NCBI RefSeq assembly: GCF_000003815.2
Contig: NC_049996.1
Coordinates: forward strand, 14,388,067-14,452,066
Source: Branchiostoma floridae
Lineage: Eukaryota; Chordata; Leptocardii; Amphioxiformes; Branchiostomatidae
Direction: 5' to 3'
DNA length: 64,000 nt
Shown here: piece after piece, positions 24,047 to 33,484 of the stretch
How positions within the stretch are numbered: position 1 is the first letter of the stretch
Layout: each line of letters starts with the position of its first letter
Made by a program: the position numbers and the translations under genes
The notes under the pieces: generated by a model
The model's database searches: none
Seen by the model: only the letters and a program-made list of their open reading frames with translations
What the model was told of the DNA's origin: nothing

Positions 24047-26324
24047 TTTGTTTTTCTTGCGTTCCAAGCCTCGTTTTCGTGTAAACATGGCCGCGGCGTG
24101 AATAGCGTGTATAATGTGCCTCGTCAAGCTCGTTCGGTGTCGCCTGCCGAGTGGAGTTCACGAGGGCGTCCGGTATCTCCCAATAATGGAGATCGCCGCA
24201 CTCGGCCGTGGTCGGCTGGCGAGTCGAGTTCACGAGGGCGCCCGAAATTTCCCGACGGGTGCCGACTTCGTCCGAATTCGGTCGGGGAGCAGAGTCAGCC
24301 GGGTTGTCCGGTATTTCCCAATAATGTGGAGCGTCGAGTTCTCCCGATGTCTGTATGTGAGGGGAACCTACGAGCGCGTCCGGGATCTCCCAGTAATGAG
24401 GGGCATCAAATGACGTTGACCTGGTCAGATGCGACCTCCGACGACGGGCGCCTGTTCTGTTCTGATTCGCAAGATTAGGCAGCGAATTTTGCCGTTGGAG
24501 ATGCGTGCATCTGTCTAACCTGTCAAAGATTCGGACGTCCCGAAGTGCCACAACCGGAAGTGACGACTGTCTCGTTCTTTCATCTCTGCCTTCCATGGAT
24601 ACAGTCGTAGTCGGTTGACCTTGACGACGAGTGTCTGTACCGTTGCCATGGAAATGGGAGATTCTGTCATTGTTTCGTGCAGCCAAACGTCGTCTTCTAT
24701 AGAGGTAAGCCAAGGCAAGCCCCAAACAGAACAGCCCGACTGCGGTCAGCACCAGAATTGAGCCTACAGTGATATGTTGTTTTCCAGACTGGTCTTCATG
24801 TACCACTGTTTTGCTAGTAACGATGGTACTTGTTGTTGCAAGTACTACAGTGGTATTGTACGTGGCTGTATTGTACGCGTTTGTATTGTACTTGGCTGTG
24901 TTGTACGTGGGATTGCTGGAAACTTGGTTCTCATGGCACATTTTGCTTGCGGTGATTTTTGTGGGATCGACTTGAAACGAAGAGATGGATACATTATCTG
25001 GGGTAAGCGAAAGACACGTCACATTCATGTTTTCTGGATCTTCACCGGTCTTATTTTGCTCTATGGTTCCTTCTGGACTATTCGACTTGTTTCCCGTTTT
25101 TGGTGGCTGCTCATCGAATACCAGCGCCACCGTCTCATGTGTGAGATTTCTGAGGGTTTCCGTATCCATGGTTACAAGCCGAATGTTAAGACGATCATTC
25201 ACGGGCAACTTTATTCCTTTTTCGTGCTTCCAAGCAAGAAGACACTGCTCGTTTTGAGATGCCTCTGATTTAGCCGAAACAAGAACAAACGGTGACACGA
25301 CAATCGCTGTCTTTGCAGGAGTCATTGCTCTAGCCGGTAACCAACAAGGGGAGGTGCCAAAAATGTCATTTTCGGATCCATGCTCCTTCCACTGTACGCG
25401 ATATTCGTTCTCCTGGCCAGTGTATATTGAACAGAAAAGGTAATTCTCGATAACAGCAGTTACATCTAGTCTCAGAGCGCTTACATGAAGCATAAGGCTC
25501 CACAATTTTGTTACATCAGCATCGCCATGGGTGTTTGAGAGTTTTATAACCACCGTTGACATGGCGTGGTTGGTTAAACCGCGAAATATCTCAGCACTCA
25601 AACATGCCCTTACCAACCTGTTCCTGCTCAAGTCCAAGATCTGGAGCTGCTTCAATGATTGGAAGGACCTACCAGGGATTGTTTCAATGTGATTTAAACC
25701 CAGAAACAGTCCCTTTAGCATATCAAGTCCCAGAAAAATAGATTGGTCTACATACGTCAGCTGGTTCCCCCATAGTACCAATTCCAGAAGACCCGTGAGG
25801 TTTTGGAAACAACCCGGTTCTAGGTGTGCAATGTTGTTGTGCGAGAGAGACAAGGTACGGAGATGTTCAAACACAACAGGTAAACCTGTGAACCACTCGG
25901 TTTTTACCTCCGTCAGGTTATTGAAGTCCAAATGCAAGTCCATTAATGCGGAAAGGTTTGCGAATGTGTTCTGTTCTATGTCCGTAATGTCTGTATCAAC
26001 CAGGGCAAGGTACTGCAATTTTGTCGGCTCGGGCACGGGTAGCTTTGCCGCCGACAGGACACCGAACGGAACGCCCCTCACCCCTACCCAAGTTGGGTGG
26101 CGAAAACATGAGACTTTAGGGACTGGGTCTTTTGAGTCGCGGTCGCAAGTAATACAAGGATGGTTGATGTTTCTAGTCTTGAACCAACTGTTCCGAAACT
26201 GTAGACGGCCGTCAGAACAGCTTCCCCAGCTGCACGTAGGGGGGCACGTATCCATTGTGGTGGCGGATTGCACGACACAAAACAACAGCAGCCATACCTT
26301 CAGAGCACTAAGGTGACGTGCCAT
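23979..26324 (-). CDS. Leucine-rich-repeat transmembrane receptor, tail interrupted by transposon
   Basis: Residues 1-20 are a signal peptide (VWLLLFCVVQS). A Cys-rich LRRNT-like cap covers about 27-73. LRRs of the xLxxLxLxxNxL type follow at about 102-238. An ectodomain with many N-x-S/T sites and a YNT-repeat stalk (near 473-491) leads to one membrane helix (about 518-541) and an RRRR stop-transfer. The cytoplasmic tail carries HYWEIPD at 643, 667 and 713. Tyrosine in a Y-x-x-I context suggests phosphotyrosine docking, an inference. A fourth motif begins (HY at 737-738) and the transposon follows at once: residues from about 739 to the stop at 23979 are transposon sequence. The native tail continues at 18245-17779. 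As it stands the receptor would lack its last ~155 residues. The exact family is not assigned; TIR and death domains are absent. Confidence 0.85.
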   Translation of the reverse strand: MARHLSALKVWLLLFCVVQSATTMDTCPPTCSWGSCSDGRLQFRNSWFKTRNINHPCITCDRDSKDPVPKVSCFRHPTWVGVRGVPFGVLSAAKLPVPEPTKLQYLALVDTDITDIEQNTFANLSALMDLHLDFNNLTEVKTEWFTGLPVVFEHLRTLSLSHNNIAHLEPGCFQNLTGLLELVLWGNQLTYVDQSIFLGLDMLKGLFLGLNHIETIPGRSFQSLKQLQILDLSRNRLVRACLSAEIFRGLTNHAMSTVVIKLSNTHGDADVTKLWSLMLHVSALRLDVTAVIENYLFCSIYTGQENEYRVQWKEHGSENDIFGTSPCWLPARAMTPAKTAIVVSPFVLVSAKSEASQNEQCLLAWKHEKGIKLPVNDRLNIRLVTMDTETLRNLTHETVALVFDEQPPKTGNKSNSPEGTIEQNKTGEDPENMNVTCLSLTPDNVSISSFQVDPTKITASKMCHENQVSSNPTYNTAKYNTNAYNTATYNTTVVLATTSTIVTSKTVVHEDQSGKQHITVGSILVLTAVGLFCLGLALAYLYRRRRLAARNNDRISHFHGNGTDTRRQGQPTTTVSMEGRDERTRQSSLPVVALRDVRIFDRLDRCTHLQRQNSLPNLANQNRTGARRRRSHLTRSTSFDAPHYWEIPDALVGSPHIQTSGELDAPHYWEIPDNPADSAPRPNSDEVGTRREISGALVNSTRQPTTAECGDLHYWEIPDALVNSTRQATPNELDEAHYTRYSRRGHVYTKTRLGTQEKQNGVLVVRNTVDQVPRQYTALDV

Positions 26325-26954
26325 GATGGCTTGTAGAAGTTTTTGGTGCGTGTCCCGAAGGCTTTATAGCGTTCGTCGAAGGTTGCTGCGGCCGGATTGT
26401 TGGATGTAGAAATGTTTGGTGCGTTCGGCTTGTTTCTCCTGCGTCCAAGTACTGAACTGCGTCGCGACAAGCCTCTTTTTAATGACGCACTTTTGAATAA
26501 ATCATGCTTTATTTTTCTTCTGGAGATTGCTTGGACATCCAATTTGCGTCAGTGTGACGTCACGAAATAGGCCAGACGTTAATTGTTTTGAAATGAAAAC
26601 AACAGCTTTTATTTCTCCAAATATGGATCCAATCATTCTACAAAATAATAACAAATAATAATAAATGAAAAGTATCTTGTTTGCAATGCATGTAACGCAT
26701 ATATGTCACTGCCATTTAGAGACCATACAGGTGAAAACCGTGGCAAAAATGACTACACCACCTTTTATGTCTGTCATAAAATTTTGATAAAGATAGTGTA
26801 TCGTAGAAAATTGGAATTTTCATGCATCAGACAAATCCAGTGTTTCTTTAATTAATCGTTGCCAGACAATCAAATGGGAGTCGATATCTCCAGTATTGCA
26901 GTCATCATCATCATCCGGGCGTGCTGGTCGCACGGATGGACATGACTTAAGCTT
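26325..26954. other. 5' flank of the LRR receptor gene
   Basis: Likely holds the promoter of the LRR gene. A CRE-like GTGACGTCAC lies at 26553-26562. AT-rich beyond that; no gene is seen. Confidence 0.4.
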
Positions 26955-27087
26955 AGGGCACAACCCGCCGTACGTGCAAATACATGATGTCGTACGAACT
27001 CGTAGGGACTCCCACTGATTTTGGAGCACGCAGACACGCCGTAGAAGTTAACGTGCAGGCAAAACTTGTGTTCCATCGGGCGGCGGA
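26955..27087. repeat. One-ended copy of the AAGGGCA MITE
   Basis: Shares the terminus AGGGCACAACCCGCCGTACG and internal GTGCAGGCAAAACTT with the intron element at 10433-10712, but has only one recognisable end. Confidence 0.6.
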
Positions 27088-27265
27088 TTATTTTACTGGT
27101 TGTTTTCTTTTTACTTTATAGGGCGGGCACCGTAAGGCTCTATAAATGAGTCTGTAAATCGTTCATGAATGTATTTATAGGTATGAAATGTGCTAATGTA
27201 TGTTTCTTTCGTTTTTGAGGCTACCAACTACAATTTGCTGAAGACTTTTGTAGCCTCTATACTAT

Positions 27266-27384
27266 AGGAAAGTCGTGTAAAGTGCCTTTCCCAAGGGCAC
27301 AAGATTAGTGACACGGCGGGGTTTGAACTCAGGACCTTCTGGACCTCTGTCAAACGTGCTGCCGATTGCGTCACGCGGTCCCAC
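27266..27384 (-). repeat. tRNA-derived SINE head, minus strand
   Basis: Reversed, it starts GTGGGACCGCGTGACGCAAT and has a box B (GAGTTCAAACCCC), followed by CTTGTGCCCTTGGGAAAGGC. It is the same head as the SINEs at 44520 and 56725, diverged and without the rest of the body. Confidence 0.75.
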
Positions 27385-27874
27385 AATATTTGCCCCGACA
27401 CTTCGTAGCAAGCAGGCAAGAGGGCGTTTCAATGGGATATATTTCAACGCTGATAGAATAGATTCTATAGATCGTTAGCCTTTTCTAAGAATGATATGTT
27501 GTGTCAATAAAACTTCATATGTTTTTGAATACCGTTTGTCTGTGGCTGTGTCAGTGTTTGTGTAATCTCCAAGCAGATCACACGATGGCATGAGATGGTA
27601 TTAAACTGGCCAAGGAGTGTAGTAGACAGTCAAGAGGTGTACATTTGCCATGTAGACGAACACATTTCTAGGCCGGCTTCACTCCTCTGCCAGCTACATG
27701 TATCTTATGCTACTTGTTTATGACATTTACTTCTAGTATGCGGGAAGGAGTTGGGAGGCCAAAAGTCAAGTTTGATAATGGTGGCTTTCTACAGTACTGC
27801 AGCGGAACTTCCTATTTTAATATCTCGTTTGAAATTGTTGATCTATCACATTTCTACTGTAGACAGAATGCATG

Positions 27875-28042
27875 TTAGCCTGAGTACCATCCTCCGTTTG
27901 TTTGTTTGTGCCTTTATTTTAACTCGATAAGACTCCATCGGCCTACTAGGCCGCTATTCGCTGGCTCACTACTTTCGCTTCCGTGGTTAGCAAGCGAAAG
28001 TAGTGAGCCAGCGGTCACTACGGAGGATGGTACTCAGGCTAA
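27875..28042. mobile_element. Nested-palindrome MITE
   Basis: The ends are a perfect 22-bp inverted repeat (TTAGCCTGAGTACC...). Inside lies a second, perfect 22-bp inverted pair (27959-27980 and 27992-28013, core GGCTCACTACTTTCGC) around an 11-base loop. ATG flanks both sides and may be a 3-bp target duplication. Non-coding. Confidence 0.8.
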
Positions 28043-28420
28043 ATGTATGTCACACGTTCAATAGATGTATATGTAACTCATAAACAACTTGCACTATTCT
28101 TACAAGCTTTTATGATAGTCAATAAATATTTCAGATACGTGTTACGTGTCATGAAACAGAAAAATAACGGACTGTACGTGTTACATCGGTTATATATGTC
28201 TGAATAGTCAATGGTTAACTTTTGACACCATTCACTGTGTCAAGTACAGCTAGCGCCACTCCCATGAAACTATGCAAGAAGACATAATTTCACATTGTTA
28301 GCGTGCAATAGAGGGAATCCATGCGTTAACCGTTGCTATGCAGAAAACTCCCTGTTATATCCCATAGATGCCATTTGAATCTTAGCAAGAACGCAAGCTG
28401 CATTTGCTGTTGAGCACACA
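28043..28420. other. 5' flank of the first small membrane-protein gene
   Basis: AT-rich, no gene seen. A TATA-like TTATATCC lies at 28353-28360, about 130 bases before the start codon. Confidence 0.35.
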
Positions 28421-28454
28421 GCTTGGTTGGTGCACGCACGCAAGAATCCCGGGC
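28421..28454 (+). promoter_or_regulatory. Conserved 5' block, paralogue 1
   Basis: GCTTGGTTGG, then CAAGAATCCC, 60-40 bases before the start codon. The same order (GCTTGGTTGA, CAAGAAGCCC) lies before paralogue 2 at 30313-30342. Either a promoter element or 5' UTR retained after duplication. Confidence 0.45.
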
Positions 28455-28488
28455 TTGTTATACTGGTGTTACTGCTGTGTTATAAGCG

Positions 28489-28956
28489 ATGGAGGAAGTT
28501 GGTACCCAACCAGACACCTTCATCCCGGCCACAGCCGACCTCGAACCGCCCAAACCCGACAACCAGGCGGCACCCGAGCGCCTTCGTCCCGAACCGTCGT
28601 TCGACTCGAAGCCTCCCAACAAAGTCGGGCGGGCTTTACTCGTGGTGGGTTACCTGTTGGGGATATCTGCGGGTGCGATCGGGCTGGTGGTGTTCTACAG
28701 TTTCTTTTGGACCGGAGACGCCGAGCTGTTCCCGTCGACCGGCGGTGGGATGAACGCGACAACCCCGGCGGCGCCTGGCGCGGGAGACGGCGGCGGTGGT
28801 GAGGGGAATGATGGCGGGAATGATGGCGGCGGCGGCGGCAATGGCAACGGTGGGGACATGGACGGAGGGTCGACAACGACCGGTGGAGATGAAGAAATAA
28901 CAGCCACAGCTTCCGCCACTACAGACCCAGCCACACAACCGCGACTTTCACCTTAG
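28489..28956 (+). CDS. Small single-pass membrane protein, paralogue 1
   Basis: Intronless, 155 residues. Residues 1-45 are polar and proline-rich, with no signal peptide (MEEVGTQP start, PEPSF motif). Residues 49-71 form one membrane helix (GRALLVVGYLLGISAGAIGLVVFY) ending in SFFW. A short GDAELFPSTGGG motif, an N-A-T glycosylation site and a long Gly/Asp/Asn/Thr-rich tail follow. The positive residues before the helix and the sequon after it suggest N-terminus inside and C-terminus outside, an inference. Two paralogues follow in the same orientation at 30363 and 33030. I do not recognise the family. Confidence 0.75.
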   Translation: MEEVGTQPDTFIPATADLEPPKPDNQAAPERLRPEPSFDSKPPNKVGRALLVVGYLLGISAGAIGLVVFYSFFWTGDAELFPSTGGGMNATTPAAPGAGDGGGGEGNDGGNDGGGGGNGNGGDMDGGSTTTGGDEEITATASATTDPATQPRLSP

Positions 28957-28976
28957 CCTGACAACTTGTTTATGCC

Positions 28977-29135
28977 AAGGTCATATTTCTAAACCGGGAA
29001 ACCGGCTGGGATGCTTGCTGAAACCGAAAATGAAAGTGTTTATCCAGGAATATGCACAAATTGTGCAGATGGTTATTTTTCTTGTACGTTATCCGTGTTT
29101 TGTTGTCTTTTATATTGTATTAGTGGTTCCCGAAA
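28977..29135. repeat. MITE family C, degenerate copy
   Basis: Starts GGTCATATTTCTAAACCGGG and shares ATGCACAAATTGTGC and TTGTCTTTTATAT words with the better copy at 29319-29512. Its right end is lost. It lies just after paralogue 1. Confidence 0.5.
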
Positions 29136-29318
29136 GTTTCATCTAAACATTCCTACAGGCTTTTTATCATAGTCTGCAAAAACTTGGACTCAGACACGGT
29201 CGTCGTCTTCTGCGGCGTCACCTGTCACAGAACATTTTGTATGTTTCGTATAACTGGTTAACCGCCATTAGGCGTAACACACCAGTTTTGTACAGCCAGT
29301 GCAAGCTCTGTAAGGCCT

Positions 29319-29512
29319 GGGTCACATTTTCAAGCCGGGGGGCCCGGTCGGGATGTTTTAAGAAACGAAAAATCAAATTGTATACCTAGAAAAATACACA
29401 AATTATGCCCTTGAATCTTATTTTGACATTTTTTGTATTTTGATGTCTTTTATATACTTTTTTTCGCTCCCGATAGCTGCCCGACCGGGCCCCTTTTTTA
29501 AATTGTGACCTA
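29319..29512. mobile_element. MITE family C (GGTCACA...GGCCCGGTCGGG ends)
   Basis: The ends are inverted: GGGTCACATTTTCAAGCC with GGGCCCGGTCGGG, and reversed GGTCACAATTTAAAAAAGG with GGGCCCGGTCGGG. AT-rich interior. Related copies lie just after paralogue 1 and just after paralogue 2. Confidence 0.75.
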
Positions 29513-30312
29513 AGCCTAAGACCAGACTGTAATGGTTTGATCCACCCACACTGGAAAGTACCCCTACTCTTTGCGGTAAGTGTAGCGGGACCTCTGGCGT
29601 TACGCCCCATCCGAGAAGACGTCCCTAACCGACGCTAAGTACTCATTTCCACCCCGAGTTAAGTAAGGAAATACTACAGCTTTAAAGTGCTTCTCTCGAC
29701 TTAACAAACCTTTAGAATTTTAATTCAAGGACCCTATCCACAAGGCCACTTTGTATCATCTTGTGCCTTGTAATTCGTATCTTATTACACAAATGGGTGG
29801 TTATGGCTTGAACGCTCTACTCTGTCAATGGTAAAACTGTGGTAGTTCTTCAGGCTACATCTATTTTGTTAAGCATAGGAATGCAAAATGGAAGTGTCAC
29901 AGAGTAGGTAGATACATGAATGCATGTCGCTTTATATTTTGTACTTGTTTTACAATGGAAAAGCAGCTAGCAACTTCCTTGACATTACGAACATACTAAC
30001 ATTGTCATCGTGTATCAGACCGAATCGTCTATATATAGCTTAACAAAGGATGATGTCATGTTAACAGAACTGGCACTCTAGAGGAAACGGGCGTGGCTTG
30101 AAAATTCATTACACTGTGATAAAAACGTATGTCATTTTGTCATTATGCGTCAGAACCATTTTCTTAACAAACGGTTGCTCCCCTATCTTTCTCATACATA
30201 CAACCCACCAAGTAATAGAAATGGACACTCCCCTACCATCAAGATAATTACATGTAGAAAATTAACCCACTGCAGATACCGATACATATTTCTTGAGAAC
30301 ACTTAAGAGTGT
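29513..30312. other. Intergenic between paralogues 1 and 2
   Basis: No gene or repeat recognised; AT-rich. Confidence 0.5.
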
Positions 30313-30342
30313 AGCTTGGTTGATCTACCCAAGAAGCCCGCA
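30313..30342 (+). promoter_or_regulatory. Conserved 5' block, paralogue 2
   Basis: Same GCTTGGTTG and CAAGAA-CCC block as before paralogue 1, here 50-20 bases before the start codon. Confidence 0.45.
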
Positions 30343-30362
30343 TTGCTGAAGAGTTGTAGACC

Positions 30363-30743
30363 ATGGAGGAACTCGGTACCCAACCTGTTACGTCTTTACC
30401 AGTGGACCCAGCCGGTATAGAACCGCCAAAGCTTGAGGACGGACCGCAGCGTCTTCAACCCGAACCATCCTTCGAGAAGCCTACCAACAAAGTCAGGCGG
30501 GCCTTGCTGGTGGCTGGTTACCTGTTCGTGATCTCCCTGGCGGCTATAGTGCTGGTGATCTACTATAGCTTCTTCTGGTTCGGCGACGCCGCGCTGTTCC
30601 CCTCGACTGGTGGCGGGGGAATGAACGTTACGACCGCGGCGCCTGGCGGTGGAGGCGGCGGGGGCGGTGGTGAAGGCGGGGATGGTGGCAACGGAGGGAC
30701 GGGGACTACCGCTGCCGCGACTACCATGGCCCCACAAGCCTAA
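30363..30743 (+). CDS. Small single-pass membrane protein, paralogue 2
   Basis: Intronless, 126 residues. It matches paralogue 1 through MEE(V/L)GTQP, the PEPSF motif, TNKV-RRALLVAGYLFVISLAAI (membrane helix about 46-69), YYSFFW, GDAALFPSTGGG and an N-V-T sequon. The Gly-rich tail is shorter and ends in TTMAPQA. The start has CCATGG context. It has a MITE family C copy right after it, as does paralogue 1. No function is assigned. Confidence 0.75.
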   Translation: MEELGTQPVTSLPVDPAGIEPPKLEDGPQRLQPEPSFEKPTNKVRRALLVAGYLFVISLAAIVLVIYYSFFWFGDAALFPSTGGGGMNVTTAAPGGGGGGGGGEGGDGGNGGTGTTAAATTMAPQA

Positions 30744-30854
30744 TCCTGAGTCTAAAGGTATATAGTTTCTTCTATTTGTCTTCAAGACTATTCTTTGAAG
30801 TACTTTTTTCTTCAGGTAAAGAATTGTGCAAGTAGAGAAAATAGCGGAAAGCGA

Positions 30855-31049
30855 AATGTACCTTATTTCCAAACCGGGGCCCGGTCGGCAGCTTTATAGG
30901 GAACGAAAAGTATTATCTGAAAGACACCAAACTACACAAGACGCCAATAGCCGTGGTCATTATTTGTGTATATCTGTACGAATACATGTCTATTTTTCGT
31001 TTCCATAAACACCCCTGCCGGGTCCCGGTTTGGAAATGTGACGTTAGTC
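30855..31049. mobile_element. MITE family C, third copy
   Basis: The ends TTTCCAAACCGGGGCCCGG and, reversed, TTTCCAAACCGGGACCCGG are near-perfect inverted repeats about 155 bases apart. The interior is in reverse orientation relative to the copy at 29319. Confidence 0.75.
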
Positions 31050-32721
31050 TAACAGAGTATTGCTCAAAAGTATCGCTGACGCTGCCTACGTAACAACATG
31101 CCTCATGCAGATAGAACGACATAAGCTTTGAAATAAGAATGAATTTTAATGTAAGGGGTTTGGAATACGTGTCCTGCTCTGACAGATACGGGATATGGCT
31201 ATACCTTTGTGACGTTAAGCTGTTTGAAGGTAGCATCAACTCTCATGATTTGGCACTCTAAGACGTCTAGACCTCCACATTGAAAAGGGTAATTTGAAGA
31301 GATCAAATAAACAAATAAACAAATAACGTAGCATCAGTATCTCAAGACCCTCAAATACTTAATGATAACACGTAAGATATCCAGGAACTCAAGATGTACT
31401 TCAGAAGGCCTCCATAATATCCTTTTATTTAATTTCATGGTCTGAATTTATCTGGTGACCATGGAATTATAAAGGATAACTAAAAAAAAAACTTCATCAT
31501 ATTTACAGACATATTGCCATCTACTTAACAGTGTCTTCATATCTTGACATAGATGGTATTTTTGTTGGATATACTCAACTCCCGATTACAGCTTATCAAT
31601 TATTCATATACATCTACACTATTAACAATAAGCTAATGCAATAACATCATGATAGTCCAATGCATACTGACTGCAAACTGTGTAAGTGATGGCATCTGAC
31701 TCAATCTCCGATCGGCATGGTTTTGTTTTTACTACTATGTCATTTTTCGGTTCAGAAATATGCCTATGTTGGATACAATTGGTATAACGTTAATGCATTT
31801 TATGCAATGAACGAGTCCCTATTTGTTACTTCTATGGGACATACATTGTCCATCGCTACCAAGGACATTCTAAGAGAATAGTTGCACATATAATTACACA
31901 CTGACGTGTCTGTAAAGGGATGTGTCATTGATAGGCCCTTAGGAGAGGGGTTCATGAAACCCGTCAACTCAAAGTAGTGTAGATAAAAGAGTTTATCAAT
32001 TTAGTTTAGATTTATAAACTTAAAGACAAACACATCAATGATACCCAGTTTTGATACTGCGACTTCTTGAGTTCTTTTCTCGTACAGGATATTTAGAGCC
32101 AATGCTTATTTAAGTTTTATTAAATGTATTAATATTTCCTTTGCTTGTTTCAGGGTACTAAGCGGCATCAAAATAGAAACGCCACCATCCGATAACGGGC
32201 ATCACTGCAGCGCGAAGGCGTCAGCAATGGCGTTACATACGTGTCTCTTAACAGGAATCAGGGAATCCTACATATGGACTGAAACATTAACTCTCAACTT
32301 TACTATACAGGCGTAATACTAACTACCAGTACTATGGTTGTATCTATATGTTGACAGTTGCATGAAAGTTGTAATGTCATAATCTATTTATGGAACATAA
32401 AAGGTTTGTGAATATTCGATATTCTTACTGTAGATAATAATACCAGTTCATTGATTTAGCCAAAACAGAGATAAACAACAATCTATGCAGTTGTAATGTC
32501 ATTGTCACTTAGATTATTTTCCGAACTTTGATGTTTTAGAAAACAAATTAAACTCTGTGGTTGTATCCTTTATCTGAAGCTTGTGTCTGTTCTTAAATCA
32601 GGGCTTGAATGAGGGCATAGTCATTCGTAATAGACCGTTTTCACATGAAGTTCATTGGTACAGAACAGAGTGAATCTACAAGTATATTAGTGCCTTTCAT
32701 CGTTTTGGTAGTATTTTTTGA
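31050..32721. other. Intergenic between paralogues 2 and 3
   Basis: AT-rich. I see no gene, tRNA or inverted-repeat element in it. Confidence 0.5.
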
Positions 32722-32822
32722 AGGCACGCCAAATAGCAATTACTCAAGCAACCGAATATGATTTTGGAAACGGTTAGACCTTTCAGGTAGAATCCACTAC
32801 CTTTCGTCAGTGACACTGACGT
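32722..32822 (-). repeat. Dispersed repeat end, fourth copy
   Basis: Carries GCCAAATAGCAATTACTCAA, TTTTGGAAACGGTTAGACC and CTTTCGTCAGTGACACTGAC, the family of 12744-13076. Confidence 0.6.
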
Positions 32823-33029
32823 TTATGACCTTGGCTCTTACCAGTCTATTAGACAGTAGTTTCGTGTATATTAGATAAGTAAATTCGATGTAGAAAGCCT
32901 CTGCCTTCACTAATAGAATTACGCGATCGGGACGAAGGTTTGGGGCATTTTACGAGTAGACCGTTGGTGTAACCATTTCGGTTGTTTTGTGTTGTCCATG
33001 AAACCCGCCTTGCTGTTTTTGTGTCCACG

Positions 33030-33356
33030 ATGACCAAGGCTAGATGTCCACGGCAGTCAGCTGTAGACGTTCCAGACACAGCGAGCCGAGAACCTCCCAA
33101 CCTCCCGAAGCTCCTGACACAAGTCACGCAGTTCGACATCTCTTCCAGCAAACTTGACGAACGACTGTCGTCCCGGGAACATATCGGCAACGTCGAACGC
33201 GCTCTCCTTGTAGTGGGGTACTTGTTCTCTATCTCTCTAGTCGCTATCCCACTGGCGGTGTACTACGGATTCTTCTGGGTACAGGAACCGTGGGTATCAC
33301 CCACTGCACCTGCGGGAGTTTGCCAGTGTGGAAATTTGTCAGTAGGAGCAGAATAA
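33030..33356 (+). CDS. Small single-pass membrane protein, paralogue 3
   Basis: 108 residues from the ATG at 33030; an upstream in-frame extension to 32982 has no ATG. It shares the family helix (VERALLVVGYLFSISLVAIPLAVYYGFFW, about 56-83) and has an N-L-S sequon after it, but the Gly-rich tail is gone and is replaced by a short Cys-containing end (CQCGNLSVGAE). The N-terminal half differs from paralogues 1 and 2, so it is the most diverged copy. A polyadenylation signal lies 123 bases past the stop. Confidence 0.65.
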   Translation: MTKARCPRQSAVDVPDTASREPPNLPKLLTQVTQFDISSSKLDERLSSREHIGNVERALLVVGYLFSISLVAIPLAVYYGFFWVQEPWVSPTAPAGVCQCGNLSVGAE

Positions 33357-33478
33357 CTATAGACTACTATGACGATGGGGCCGCCGTAGACAAGAGATGC
33401 TTTTTTCCCAAGTCATTAAAACGAAGGTATGTCGTTATTCCTTTATTCTGAATTGGTCATTTATTTTTACAAAGCGTT

Positions 33479-33484
33479 AATAAA
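33479..33484 (+). terminator. Polyadenylation signal AATAAA
   Basis: AATAAA about 120 bases past the stop of paralogue 3, followed by a TG-rich stretch (GATGATTTTTGTAGTG). Fits a 3' end of that gene. Confidence 0.5.

Larger units (their letters stand above)
18246..24110. mobile_element. ISL2EU-type DNA transposon (THAP-DDE transposase plus YqaJ), 5.9 kb
   Basis: Inverted termini: ACGCCCTATTCACG at 18246 and, reversed from 24110, ACACGCTATTCACG (12 of 14 match). Similarity continues inward to shared AAAACGAGGC and TGGAACGCA words about 45 bases in. Two convergent genes fill it: a three-exon THAP/DDE transposase on the plus strand and a YqaJ-like nuclease on the minus strand, a pairing known for the ISL2EU superfamily. 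It sits inside the tail coding sequence of an LRR receptor. AT (or ATA) flanks both ends as the target duplication, and taking out the element plus one copy restores an in-frame HYWEIPD motif. The transposase looks intact; the nuclease is broken. Confidence 0.85.

Noticed and set aside
24098-24478. Plus-strand frames opposite the receptor tail (e.g. 24098-24478 and 24114-24413)
   Set aside because: Antisense of the repeated YWEIPD coding units; explained by the receptor.
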